From assembly GCA_963776505.1 (NCBI GenBank), contig CAVZNH010000011.1:1-64000 (forward strand): 64,000 nucleotides of DNA. Direction: 5' to 3'. Source of the stretch: JAMXLO01 sp963776505. GTDB taxonomy: Bacteria; Pseudomonadota; Alphaproteobacteria; Acetobacterales; Acetobacteraceae. The notes below the pieces were generated by a model that did no database searches, was not told the origin of the DNA, and saw nothing but the letters and a program-made list of their open reading frames with translations. Made by a program: the position numbers and the translations under genes. Below are positions 49,854 to 60,055 of the stretch, one piece after another. How positions within the stretch are numbered: position 1 is the first letter of the stretch; each line of letters starts with the position of its first letter.

Positions 49854-50615
49854 CGGCGTATCTACAGGTCGACGGGACTCGATCACCGCTTCGGCGGCCT
49901 GCATGCCCTGCGCGATTGCAGCTTCGCCATCGAGCAGGGCCGCATCACCTGCCTGGTCGGCCCGAACGGCGCGGGCAAGACCACGATCTTCAACGTGATC
50001 ACCGGTTTTCTGAAGCCGAACGAAGGCAGCGTCGCGTTCCGCGGGCGCAAGCTGGACGGGCTGCGGCCGCAGGCGATCGTGCGCGCCGGCATCGCGCGCA
50101 CCTTCCAGAACCTGCGGCTGTTCACCGACCTGAGCGCGCTGGACAACGTGCTGGTCGGCATCGCCGGTCAGTTCGGCGAGGAGCCGGTGGCGCGATCTTC
50201 CGCCCGCTGCATACCGCGCGCGTGCAGCAGCGGCATCGGCAGGAGGCCATGGCAACCCTGGAGCATGTCGGGCTTGCCGACCGCGCGCGCGATGCTGGTG
50301 CGCAACCTCTCCTATGGCGAGCAGAAGCTGCTGACGGTGGCGCGTGTTCTGGCGACCGGCGCGGAACTGCTGTTGCTGGACGAACCCGCGTCGGGCCTGT
50401 CGGCCGGCGCGCTGGATGCCGTGATGGCGCTGCTGCGCCGGCTGCAGACCGAAGGCAAGACGCTGCTGGTGGTGGAGCACAACACGCGCGTCGTGCAGCA
50501 GATCGCCGACGAGGTGCTGTTCCTGCACCAGGGTCATCTGATGGCGCAGGGCACGCCGGAGCAGATCATCAGCGATCCGGCGCTGGCGGAAATCTATTTC
50601 GGCGGAGCGCTGTGA
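49850..50615 (+). CDS. livG: Branched-chain amino acid type ABC ATPase LivG (system 1), frameshifted
   Basis: GTG 49850 overlaps the livM stop by four bases. Walker A GPNGAGKTT, Q-loop GIARTFQNLRLFTDL, signature LSYGEQKLLTVARVL, Walker B LLLLDEPASGLS and His in VVEHNTRVV. Extra bases near 49876 and in the 50190-50280 stretch disturb it. End at 50615, in a TGATG junction with livF. One of the two ATPases energising the first Liv cassette. Confidence 0.88.
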
Positions 50616-51312
50616 TGCTGTTGCAGCTGTCCGGACTGGCCGCGGGGTATGGCGCGAAGACGGTGATCTCCGACGTGTCGTTCGCGCTGGAGCCCGGGCA
50701 GATCCTGGCGTTCCTCGGTCATAACGGCGCCGGCAAGACCACCACGCTGAAGACGCGTGATGGGACTGCTGCCGCCGCGCGCCGGCGAGGTGGTGTTCGA
50801 CGGTCAGCGCATCGACCGGCTGGATGTTGCCAGACGCGTGTCGCTCGGGCTTGCGCCTGCTGCCGGAAGGTCGCGGCATCTTCCCCGACCTCAGCGTTGC
50901 CGAGAACATCGACGTGGTCGCCGCGCGCAATGTCGGTGCGGCCGCGATGTTCGGCGTCGCCGATGTGTATCGGTTGTTCCCGGTGCTGGAGGAGCGGCGC
51001 ACCACGCGCGCCGGCAGCCTGAGCGGCGGTCAGCAGCAGATGCTGGCTCTGGCGCTGGCGATATTGGGAACGCCGCGCTGCCTGCTGCTGGACGAGCCCT
51101 CGATCGGCTTGGCGCCAAATCTGGTGGAGCGGCTGTTCCAGCAGGTGCGGGAAGTGTGCAAGTCGCATGCGATGACGGCGATCCTGGTGGAGCAGAACGT
51201 CGCCGCGGCGATGAAGATCGCCGACCGGGTGATCATCATGAACAACGGCCAGATCGTGTTCGACGGCCTGCCGCAGGAGGCGCGAGAGTCGAATTTCTGG
51301 CACTATTTCTGA
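50615..51312 (+). CDS. livF: Branched-chain amino acid type ABC ATPase LivF (system 1), frameshifted
   Basis: ATG 50615 (MLLQLSGLAAGYGAKTVISD). Walker A GHNGAGKTT, then after an extra base near 50757 LMGLLPPRAGEVVF and after another near 50852 RLLPEGRGIFPDLSVAENID, the LivF-specific Q-region. Signature LSGGQQQMLALALAI, Walker B CLLLDEPSIGLAP, His region VEQNVAAAMKIADR. Ends ESNFWHYF. Last gene of the first cassette. Confidence 0.88.
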
Positions 51313-51380
51313 TTGGGCAGCTTGACCCGCGAAATCCCGCTGCCCGAGATTGCCGCGGGGCTTCGGCGAGGGAGAGTAGG

Positions 51381-52522
51381 ATGAAAGCGCGGCTGTTTGC
51401 GGCGGTTGCCGCCTTGAGCGTGACTGTGGCGTCGGTTGCCGCGCACGCTCAGATCAAGATCGGCGCCATCCTTTCCATCAGCGGGCCAGGGGCGGCGATG
51501 GGCGTCGGCTACAAGGGCGCCTTCGACCTGTTTCCCAACGGAGATCGCCGGTCAGAAGATCGAATACATCATCCGCGACGATGCGACCGATGCCAGCACG
51601 GGCTTCACCATCGCGCAGAAGATGATCTCGGAAGACCACGTCGACGCCTTCATCGGACCGTCGCTGACCGCCACCGACGCCGCGGTGGCACCGCTCGCCA
51701 ACCAGGCGAAGGTGCCGATGATCGCCATGGCGCCCTACGAATACGACCCGCAGAAGCAGCCCTATACCTTCAACGACGCGCAGCCGTTGTCGCTGATGGT
51801 CGCCGCGGTGTTCAAATACATGCAGCAGCACGGCGTGAAGAACATCGGGTATATCGGCTTTTCCGACGGCTGGGGCGATCAGGTGCTCGCGGCGACCAGA
51901 CAGGCTGCCGGTAGCGATGGCATCAGCATCCTCACCGACGAACGCTATGCGCGCACCGATACCACGTGTGAGGCGCAGGCACTCAAGCTGATCAGCGCGC
52001 ATCCGCAGGCGGTGATGATGGGCAACTCGGCGACGCCCGCCGCGCTTCCCGTGGTCGCGCTGCGTCATCGCGGCTACAAGGGCACCATCTACGGCAATCA
52101 CGGCGTCGTCTCGCCGGCGTTCATCAAGGTCGGCGGTGCCGCAGTCGAGGGCGTGATCGCGGTCACCTCGCCCGTCGTCGTCACCGACCAGTTGCCTGAT
52201 GCCAACCCGGTGAAGCCGGTCGCCGCCGCGTTCGTGAAGGATTACGCGGCGAAGTTCGGGGCGCAGGGCGTCAGCCCGTTCGCCGGCTACAGCTACGATG
52301 CGATGCTGCTGCTGAAGGCCGCGATCCCCGAGGCACTGAAGGCCGGCAAGCCAGGCACCGAGGCGTTCCGCGTGGCATTGCGCGATGCGCTTGAGAAGAC
52401 GCACGAACTGGTCGGCGTCAGCGGCGTCTACACGATGTCGCCCACCGACCATAACGGCCAGGACGCCAGGTCCGCCGATGCTGGTCGAAGTGAAGGACGG
52501 CGCCTGGAAGGCAATCAAGTAG
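51381..52522 (+). CDS. livK: Branched-chain amino acid type ABC binding protein (system 2), frameshifted
   Basis: About 380 residues. ATG 51381 with GGGAGAG upstream; signal peptide MKARLFAAVAALSVTVASVA AHA. Then IKIGAILSISGPGAAMGVGY, a shift near 51542, IEYIIRDDATDASTGFTIAQ, AFIGPSLTATDAAVAPLANQ and KNIGYIGFSDGWGDQVLAAT. A shift near 52470 leads to the end MLVEVKDGAWKAIK. The ligand pocket cannot be judged from sequence alone. First gene of a second, separate Liv cassette; only 68 bases separate it from the first. Confidence 0.9.
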
Positions 52523-52540
52523 ACCCATCGCTCGGGCCGC

Positions 52541-53552
52541 ATGGACTCGTTCATCTTCTTCGCGCTGTTGCAGGATGGCGTGACGACGGGCGCGATCTAT
52601 CTGCTGCTCGCCATCGGGCTGCTGATCGTATTCTCAGTCACGCGCGTCATCTTCGTTCCGCAAGGCGATCTGCTGGCGTTCGGCGCGCTGACTGCCGCCA
52701 GCCTTCAGTCGGGCCACGTGCCAGGCACGCTGTGGTTGCTCGACGGCATGTCCGCACTCGCCCTGCTTGCCTCGCTGCGACGCGGCGCTTGGCGCGGCGC
52801 GATCGCCTGGGGCGTCTATCCGCTCGTATTGACGCTGGTCACGCCTGTTGCTTGCGCCGTTTCAGCAACCCGCTGTCTCGATCCTGCTCGCACTGGCGAT
52901 CATCACGCCGATGGGCCCGCTGATCTGGCGCTTCGCGTTCCGCCCGGTCGCCGATGCCTCGGTATTGGCGCTGCTGATCATCGCCATGGCGCTGCATTTC
53001 GTGCTCAGCGGCGTGGGCCTCGTGTTCTTCGGCCCCGAGGAAGCCAGCGCGCCGACGCTGACCGACGCCAGTTTCGATCTCGGCCAACTGAATGTCTCCG
53101 GCCAGTCGATCTGCGTGCTGGCAAGCTGTGCCATCCTGGTCGCCGGGTTGCGCTGGTTCTTCGGCGCCACGATCCACGGCAAGGCCCTGCGCGCCGCGGC
53201 CTCCGACCGACTGGGCGCGCGGCTGGTCGGTATCGACGCCGGTGCCAGCGGCGCGCTCGCCTTCGCGCTCGCCGCCTTCATCGCGGCACTTGCCGGCGTG
53301 CTGATCGGCGCGATCACGCCGCTGTCCTACGATTCCGGCTTCGACATCGGGCTGAAAGGCTTCGTCGCGGCGATCATGGGCGGACTGGCATCTTTCCCGC
53401 TCGCCGCCGCCGGCGCGGTGCTGGTCGGCGTGCTGGAATCGCTCGGCAGCTTCTGGGCCAGCGCCTATCGCGACGTCATCGTCTTCACGCTGCTGATTCC
53501 GGTTCTCGTCTGGCTTTCGCTGCGCGCCGGCTCTGATGAGGAACGCGCGTGA
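52541..53552 (+). CDS. livH: Branched-chain amino acid type ABC permease LivH (system 2), frameshifted
   Basis: About 337 residues. MDSFIFFALLQDGVTTGAIY is a standard LivH start, with LLAIGLLIVFSVTRVIFVPQ (the conserved start of helix 2 and loop). A shift near 52855 joins it to PMGPLIWRFAFRPVADASVL and ALLIIAMALHFVLSGVGLVF. The ATPase-docking loop is GKALRAAASDRLGARLVGID. Ends at 53552, overlapping the next gene by 17 bases. Confidence 0.88.
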
Positions 53553-55330
53553 TCCAAAACGCGTGAAGACGGCGTCGTCGCTGCTGCTCGCCGCGCTGGC
53601 GATCGTGCTCGTGCCGATGCTGCTGCCGCCCTTCTACGTCACTTTGGCCGGCTATATCGGCCTGGCGACACTGGTCGCGCTCGGGCTCGTGCTGCTGACC
53701 GGCATCAGTGGCCAGACCTCGTTCGGGCAGGCGAGCTTCGTCGGACTCGCTGCCTACTCCACCACACTGCTCACCAAACTTGCAGGCATGCCGCCGATCA
53801 GCGGCCTGCTCGTCGGTCTGATCGTGACCGGCATTGTCGCATGGCTGCTCGGCCTGATCACCGCGCGTCTGTCCGGGCATTTTTTGGCGCTCGTGTCGGT
53901 GGCCTGGGGCATGTCGTTCTTCTCGCTGTTCGGCACGCTGCCGCTGCTCCACGGCTTCAACGGCATCGGCGACATTCCGCCCTTGACGCTCGGGCCGTTG
54001 TCTGCGGCGGATCAGCGGGTCAATCTGGGCGTGATCCTGGCCGTAGTGGCGATTGTCATGGCGATGTCCGCCAATCTGCTCGACAGCCGCATGGGCCGTG
54101 CGATGCGCACGTTGAACGGCGCGCGTCTGATGGGCGCGAGCATGGGCATCGACACGGTACGGCTCAGCCGGCACGTGTTCGTTATCGCCGCCTTGTATGC
54201 CGGCATTGCCGGATTCCTGTTCGCGCATTTCCAGCGTTTCGTCAGCCCCACACCGTTCGGGCTTGGCGCCAGCATCGACTACCTGTTCATGGTGATCATC
54301 GGCGGCGCAGAGTGGCTGTGGGGCGCGCCCGTCGGAGCGGCACTCGTCGTGGTCCTGCGCGATCAGTTCAACGACTGGATTCCTCGCCTGACCGGTCGCG
54401 CCGGGGACTTCGAGGCGCTGGTATTCAGCCTGGTCGTCATCCTACTGCTGCAACGTGCGCCCGAAGGTCTGTTGCCGCTGCTCGCACGACTGCGGCGGGA
54501 AAAGCCCGTTGCCCATCCGGAGGCAGTTGACGACGCGATCTCCGTATCGGTCGCAGCCGCGGTCCCTCCAGGCGCCGAACTGCTCGCCGTGGAATCGCTG
54601 TCGCGCAATTTCGGCGGGCTGGCCGCCGTGCGCGACGTGTCATTCGCGGTATGCGAGAACGAGATCGTCGCGCTGATCGGGCCAAACGGTGCCGGCAAGA
54701 CAACGCTGTTCAACGTCATCAGCGGCGTGCTTGCGCCGAGTGCCGGTGCCGTGCGGCTGTTCGGTGCGCCATCGGCGCAACTGCGGCCGCATCACATTGC
54801 GGCGCTGGGTGTCGCGCGCAGCTTCCAGCACGTGCGGCTGCTCGGACGTCGCAGCGTGCTCGACAACGTCGCACTGGGCGCGCATCTGACCGGACGTGCG
54901 GGTCTGCTGCGCTCGATGTTGCGGCTCGACCGCGCCGAGGAAAGCGCACTGCTGGAGAACGCGCGCATCCAGGCACGACGGCTCGGACTCGGCGCGCTGC
55001 TCGATCGACGCGCCGGCGATCTGCCGCTCGGCCAGCAGCGCGTGGTTGAGATCGCCCGGGCGCTGTGCCTGCGCCCGCGGCTGCTGCTGCTGGACGAACC
55101 GGCGGCGGGGCTGCGGCTGTCTGAGAAGCAGCGCCTCGCCACTCTGCTCCGCCAGTTGCGCGCCGAAGGGATGGGCGTGCTGCTGGTCGAACACGATATG
55201 GACTTCGTGATGGACCTGGCCGATCGCGTCGTGGTGATGGATTTTGGTCAGAAGATTGCCGAGGGTTCGCCGCAGCAAGTGCAGTCGCGATCCGGCCGTG
55301 ATGGAAGCCTATCTCGGCACAGCCGCATGA
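53536..55330 (+). CDS. Fused LivM permease - LivG ATPase (system 2)
   Basis: One reading frame encodes a LivM permease (about residues 1-320: GLVLLTGISGQTSFGQASFV, GRAMRTLNGARLMGASMGID docking loop) joined by a short linker (about 325-350) to a LivG ATPase. The ATPase has Walker A GPNGAGKTT, GVARSFQHVRLLGRRS, LPLGQQRVVEIARAL, LLLLDEPAAGLR and VEHDMDFVMDL. The join is in frame with no stop or start signal, and such LivM-LivG fusions are known. An extra base near 55288 hides the true end (VMEAYLGTAA, TGA 55328-55330). Without it the frame runs on into livF. Confidence 0.88.
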
Positions 55331-56046
55331 CGGCGTTGCTTGAGATCGAAGGTCTGCGCGCTGGCTATGGCAAGGTGGAGGTGCTGCGTGGCATCAACCT
55401 TGTTGTACCGGAAGGCCGCATGGTGGCCATCGTCGGTCCGAACGGCGCGGGCAAAACAACATTGATGGGCGCGGTGATGGGCCTGCTGCCGCGCACCGCT
55501 GGCAGCGTCCGCTATCGCGATGCACCGGCGGGCACGACCGAGGCGCTGGTGACAGCGGGCGCCGTGCTGGTGCCCGAGCGGCGCGCGCTGTTCGCCGACA
55601 TGAGCGTCGAAGACAATCTGCTGCTGGGTTCCTATGCCCGTTACCGGACCGGTGAGCGCGATGGCGCAACGACCATGCGGGAGGTGTTCGCGATCTTCCC
55701 ACGCTTGCAGGAACGCCGGCGCCAGCTTGCCGGCACGTTGTCCGGTGGCGAGCGCCAGATGCTCGCGCTGGGCCGTGCGCTGATGGCGCGCCCGCGCCTG
55801 TTGCTGCTGGACGAGCCAAGCCTCGGCCTGGCGCCGATGATCGTGCGGGAGATCTTTCGCGTGCTGACGGACCTGCGCGCGCGTGGGCTGTCGATCCTGC
55901 TGGTCGAGCAGAACGTGCGTGCGGCATTGCAGGTGTCGGACTACGGCTACGTTCTGGAAATGGGCAACGTGGTCGCGGAGGGTCCGAGTGTCACGTTGGC
56001 AGGCGACGCACGCATCGTCGAGACGTATCTAGGGTTGCGGCGCTGA
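55327..56046 (+). CDS. livF: Branched-chain amino acid type ABC ATPase LivF (system 2)
   Basis: 239 residues, intact from ATG 55327 (MTALLEIEGLRAGYGKVEVL), overlapping the expected livMG stop by four bases. Walker A GPNGAGKTT, LVPERRALFADMSVEDNLLL, signature LSGGERQMLALGRAL, Walker B LLLLDEPSLGLAP, and VEQNVRAALQVSDYGYVLEM. It pairs with the LivG half of the fused protein. Last gene of the second Liv cassette. Confidence 0.94.
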   Translation: MTALLEIEGLRAGYGKVEVLRGINLVVPEGRMVAIVGPNGAGKTTLMGAVMGLLPRTAGSVRYRDAPAGTTEALVTAGAVLVPERRALFADMSVEDNLLLGSYARYRTGERDGATTMREVFAIFPRLQERRRQLAGTLSGGERQMLALGRALMARPRLLLLDEPSLGLAPMIVREIFRVLTDLRARGLSILLVEQNVRAALQVSDYGYVLEMGNVVAEGPSVTLAGDARIVETYLGLRR

Positions 56047-56048
56047 AC

Positions 56049-56667
56049 TCATCTGTCGTCGATCGGTGGGTTGGCCACCACTGACGGCCGCGCATCGAAC
56101 GACGCATGCCACGCCGCCAGTCTCGGATGGCCGTCGCGCCAGCGCAATTCGGCAAACCGGAAATCCAGATACGACACCGCAATGCCGATCGCGACGTGGC
56201 CGATCGTGATGCGGCTCGCCGCCAGCGCATCCGCCTCCTGCTCGAGCGCATCCACGCACGTGCGGATCTTGTCTCTGCCACAGCGCCATATGCGGTTCGC
56301 TCTGCTTCTCCACCGGGCGAAACCGTTCGCCGAGCCAGGGCAGTGCGATGTCCAGCATACCGTCGCCGAGCGCCAGGCGGCGCAGCGCGGTCAGCCGTTC
56401 GGGCCATGCGGGATACAGCTTCGGCCCATCATGCAGCGTGTCGAGATATTCGCAGATCACCGGCAAGTCGTAGATGATCCTGCCGTCCTCGAGCACCAGC
56501 GTCGGGATCTTGCCCAGCGGGTTCTCGCGCATCAGTTCGCGATGCGGGGTCGTGCCGCCAACCACCGTGCGCACCGTCTCGATCCGATCCGCCAGCCCAA
56601 GCTCGTGTGCGACGATCATCACCTTGCGCACATAGGGCGAGCGCGGCGACCAGTGCAGCTTCATCAT
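56049..56667 (-). CDS. Glutathione S-transferase family protein, frameshifted
   Basis: About 205 residues from ATG 56667. The thioredoxin-like N-domain starts MMKLHWSPRSPYVRKVMIVA (the SPYVRK segment is the usual active-site region) and includes NPLGKIPTLVLEDG with the cis-Pro and IYDLPVICEYLD, which binds glutathione. The helical C-domain continues to QSEPHMALWQ. An apparent extra base near 56275 separates DKIRTCVDALEQEADALAAS and SYLDFRFAELRWRDGHPRLA. The substrate is unknown. Convergent with livF of system 2. Confidence 0.88.
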
Positions 56668-56743
56668 GCCGGTTTCCTCACCACATGTCCTCTATCGCGG
56701 CAGTGTGGCATCCTCTGCCCGAAACGCCAGTGGAGGGAACGCG

Positions 56744-57535
56744 ATGAACTGGATCGAGGTGAACGGCACCAGCCTGCGCTACGAACTCTCCGGCAGCGGC
56801 AAGACCACACTGGTCCTGGTGCACGAGATGGGCGGCACGCTCGACAGTTGGGACCAGGTGCTGCCGGCGCTGAACAACACGCGCCAGGTGCTGCGCTACG
56901 ACACGCGTGGCGCGGGCCTGTCGGAGAAGATCGACGGCCGCGTCACGTTCGACGACATGGCGGACGATGTCGCGGCGCTGCTCGATGCGCTTGGCATCAA
57001 GGGCAAGGTCGCGCTGGCCGGCACCGCGGTCGGCGCAGCGATCGCGATTCACTTCGCTGTGCGTCACGCGGCGCGCACCGGAGCGCTGGTGGTGACCAGC
57101 CCGGCGACCGGTGTGGCCGCCGATCGCCGCCAGGCGACCCTCGATCGTGCTGCCGCAGCCGAGACGCAGGGTATGCGCGCGTTGGTTGAACAGAGCCTCG
57201 CCAACTCCTATCCGCCCGAGGTCCGCCATAATGCCGAGGAGTTCCGCAAATTCCGTGCGCGCTGGCTGGCCAACGATCCGCAGAGCTTCGCCGCGATCAA
57301 TCGCATGCTGGCGGATTCGACGGTGACCGATGAGCTGCCGCGCATCGCCTGTCCCACACTGGTGATTGGCTGCACGCACGACAAGCTGCGCCCGCCGTCA
57401 GCGATCGAGCCGATGGCAAAGCAGATTTCCAACGCGGAATACCTTGAGATCAACTCTGGCCACTTCGCCGGCGTCCAGACTCCGGGACTGATATCGCAGG
57501 CGTTCCACAGCTTCCTGTTCACCCACGGGTACTGA
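56744..57535 (+). CDS. Alpha/beta-hydrolase fold protein lacking the serine nucleophile
   Basis: 263 residues, intact, ATG 56744 after GTGGAGGG. Fold signs are LVHEMGGTLDSWDQVLPAL, RYDTRGAGLSEKI and the DDVAALLDALGIKGK helix. The nucleophile elbow reads LAGTAVGAAI, so Ala stands where GxSxG enzymes have Ser. The acid (Asp in CTHDKLRPP) and His (NSGHFAG) are present. Relatives include 3-oxoadipate enol-lactonase-like hydrolases. Either the protein is not a hydrolase or it uses another chemistry. The antiporter gene follows within a few bases. Confidence 0.85.
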   Translation: MNWIEVNGTSLRYELSGSGKTTLVLVHEMGGTLDSWDQVLPALNNTRQVLRYDTRGAGLSEKIDGRVTFDDMADDVAALLDALGIKGKVALAGTAVGAAIAIHFAVRHAARTGALVVTSPATGVAADRRQATLDRAAAAETQGMRALVEQSLANSYPPEVRHNAEEFRKFRARWLANDPQSFAAINRMLADSTVTDELPRIACPTLVIGCTHDKLRPPSAIEPMAKQISNAEYLEINSGHFAGVQTPGLISQAFHSFLFTHGY

Positions 57536-57538
57536 CAT

Positions 57539-59329
57539 CTGGACGCGCATTTCGATCCGGGGCTGTTCAAGCCCGCGCTGATCATTCTGGCCGCAGCCGC
57601 CATCGTGATTCCGCTGTTCCACCGGCTGCGACTCAGTCCGGTGCTCGGGTTCATGCTGGTCGGCGTCGCCGTGGGACCGTTCGGCCTCGCGATGCTGGCC
57701 GATCGCCTGCCGCTGCTCGGCGCCATCACGCTCAATCGCCCCGAGACGATCGCGCCGATCGCCGAACTCGGCATCAGCATGATGATGTTCATGATCGGCC
57801 TCGAGCTGTCACTCGAACGTCTGCGGGTGATGCGCCGTCTGGTCTTCGGCTTTGGTGTGCTGCAATTCGTGCTGTGCGCCGTGGCGATCGCTGTGATCGC
57901 TTATGCACTTGGCGCGCCGCCGCTGCTGGCTGTGGTTGCCGGTCCGGCGCTGTCGATGTCATCGACCGCGGTCGTGGTGCAGGTGCTGTCGCAGGAGAAG
58001 CGCCTCGGCGGCCCGGTCGGCCGCGCCTCGCTCGGGGTGCTGCTGCTGCAGGATATCGCCGCGGTGCCGGTGCTGTTCGCCATCAGCGTATTCGGTGCGG
58101 GTGGTGGCGCGCGCACCTGGGCTCTCGTTCAGGCGGTAGTTGTTGTGCTCGGACTGATTGCCGCTGGCCGGCTCGTGCTGCGCCCGCTGTTCCGCGGCGT
58201 CGCGCGCACCGGCAGCCCGGAGCTGTTCGTTGCGGCCTGTCTGCTGGTGATTCTCGCGACAGGACTCGCCACGGCGATGGTCGGTCTGCCGATGGAACTC
58301 GGCTCGCTGATCGCGGGGCTGTTGCTGGCAGAGACCGAATTCCGCCGCCAGATCGAGGTCACCATCGATCCGTTCAAAGGCCTGTTGCTTGGCGTGTTCC
58401 TGATCTCCGTCGGCATGAGCCTCGATCTTGCGGACATCGCCGCCGATGCGTCGCGCGTCATATTGGGCGGTGTGGTGTTGGTGGCATTGAAGCTCGCCAT
58501 CATCGCATGCCTTGCGCGCGCCTTCGGAGTGCGTTGGCTGACCGGATTGCAGGCGGGACTGCTGCTCGGGCCGGGCGGCGAGTTCGGCTTCGTCATTCTG
58601 AACCTTGCGCACGCCGAGGGCCTGATCGGCGCGGATGTGGTGCGCTTCCCGCTGGTGATTGCGGCGGCGACGATGGCTTGCATTCCACTGCTGTCAGCGC
58701 TTGGCCGACGGATGGCGTGGCGCGCACCCGTCGCGCGGGCGGTTGATCCCGCGTTGCTGCTGCCGCAGCTCGATGATGCCGCATCGCGAGTCATCATCGC
58801 CGGCTTCGGCCGCGTCGGCGAGACCGTCGCCTCGCTGCTGGAACGACACAGCGTGGCCTATGTCGCGGTGGACAGCGATGCCGACCGCATCGCGGCGCAG
58901 CGCAAGGTTCGGCGTTCGGTGTACTGGGGCGACATCACGCAGGCCGAGTTGCTGCATCGTCTGCATCTCGAGACAGCGCGCGCTCTGGTGGTGACGATGG
59001 GCGATCATGCCGCGAGCGATCGACTGGTCGCCACGGCCCGAGCCGCGCGGCCCGATCTGCTGATCGTTGTGCGCGCTCGCGACGCGCGCCATGCGGCGCA
59101 TCTCTATGCGATCGGCGCCACCGATGCGGTGCCGGAAACCATCGAGGCCAGCCTGCAACTATCCGAAGCGGTGCTGGTCGAGATCGGCGTTCCCATGGGT
59201 CCGGTGATCGCCGCCATCCACGAACGCCGCGCCGAACTGCAGGCGGAGATCAAGGCGATGGCGCCGCAGGCCGAAGTCCGCGCCCGCGGCCGCCGCCGAT
59301 TGCGCGACACGCTGCCCCGCGCCGGCTGA
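57539..59329 (+). CDS. CPA2-type cation:proton antiporter (KefB/YbaL-like) with TrkA-N domain
   Basis: About 596 residues. At least 10 membrane helices from FKPALIILAAAAIVIPLFHR to about residue 395, including the PVLGFMLVGVAVGP and ELGISMMMFMIGLELSLERL segments of CPA2 transporters. A cytosolic RCK/TrkA-N domain follows (IIAGFGRVGETVASLLERHS, YVAVDSDADRIAAQRK, YWGDITQAELL), which binds NAD(H). No ATG precedes helix 1. The likely start is CTG 57539, three bases after the hydrolase stop; GTG 57605 would cut helix 1. Probably K+/H+ exchange, cotranscribed with the hydrolase-like gene. Confidence 0.9.
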   Translation: MDAHFDPGLFKPALIILAAAAIVIPLFHRLRLSPVLGFMLVGVAVGPFGLAMLADRLPLLGAITLNRPETIAPIAELGISMMMFMIGLELSLERLRVMRRLVFGFGVLQFVLCAVAIAVIAYALGAPPLLAVVAGPALSMSSTAVVVQVLSQEKRLGGPVGRASLGVLLLQDIAAVPVLFAISVFGAGGGARTWALVQAVVVVLGLIAAGRLVLRPLFRGVARTGSPELFVAACLLVILATGLATAMVGLPMELGSLIAGLLLAETEFRRQIEVTIDPFKGLLLGVFLISVGMSLDLADIAADASRVILGGVVLVALKLAIIACLARAFGVRWLTGLQAGLLLGPGGEFGFVILNLAHAEGLIGADVVRFPLVIAAATMACIPLLSALGRRMAWRAPVARAVDPALLLPQLDDAASRVIIAGFGRVGETVASLLERHSVAYVAVDSDADRIAAQRKVRRSVYWGDITQAELLHRLHLETARALVVTMGDHAASDRLVATARAARPDLLIVVRARDARHAAHLYAIGATDAVPETIEASLQLSEAVLVEIGVPMGPVIAAIHERRAELQAEIKAMAPQAEVRARGRRRLRDTLPRAG

Positions 59330-59378
59330 TAAAACGGCTGGTGACCCCGTCCGAAGGGTCCGCAGCTTCTACGTTATA

Positions 59379-60055
59379 CTACCCCACCACCCTTACCGCC
59401 GGCAGATTGTCCGGCACCGTCAGCTTGCATCCCACCGTCGCATGCACCTCGTCCAGCGTGACGCCAGGCGCGATCTCGCGAATTCGGAAACCGTCGCCCA
59501 TCGGCTCGAACAGCCCATAATTGGTCGCCACCAGCTTCACCACGCCACGCGCCGTCACCGGCAGCGCGCATTGCGCCACCAGACGCGGCGCACCGCTGCG
59601 CGTCGTCTGTTCCATGATGATGAACACACGCTTGGCGCACGCCGCGAGGTCCATCGCGCCGCCGATGCCGCCGCCCTTCTGCCCGGTGATCTTCCAGTTG
59701 GCGAAATCGCCGTTGCACGCGACCTCGTAGGCGCCCATCACGGTGACATCGATGCGGCCGCCACGAATGATCGCGAACGAGTCCGCGTGATGCACCACCG
59801 CTGCACCGGCCTTCAGCGTGACGTTCTGCCCGCCGGCGTTGACGAGGTTCAGATCCTCCTCACCCTGCGGCGCGATCGGGCCGTAGCCGATGACGCCGTT
59901 CTCGGAATGATACGTGATATCGCGATCGCCGATATCGGTGTTCGAGCACATCGTCGGAATGCCGACGCCCAGGTTGACGATCCAGCCATCCTGGAACTCG
60001 AGCGCGATGCGGTCCGCCATCTGCTGGCGGTTGAGACCTTTGGCGTTCCGCTCAT
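59379..60055 (-). CDS. scoB: 3-oxoacid CoA-transferase, subunit B, frameshifted at start
   Basis: About 225 residues. Conserved segments are MADRIALEFQDGWIVNLGVG, GIPTMCSNTDI, the active-site Glu in ITYHSENGVIGYGP, GGRIDVTVMGAYEV and QKGGGIGGAMDLA. The ATG at 60055 overlaps the scoA stop by four bases; one extra base near 60042 separates it from the clean frame that starts KGLNRQQMADR. With subunit A it moves CoA from succinyl-CoA (or acetyl-CoA) to a 3-oxoacid. Acetoacetate and 3-oxoadipate transferases cannot be told apart here. Confidence 0.92.
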
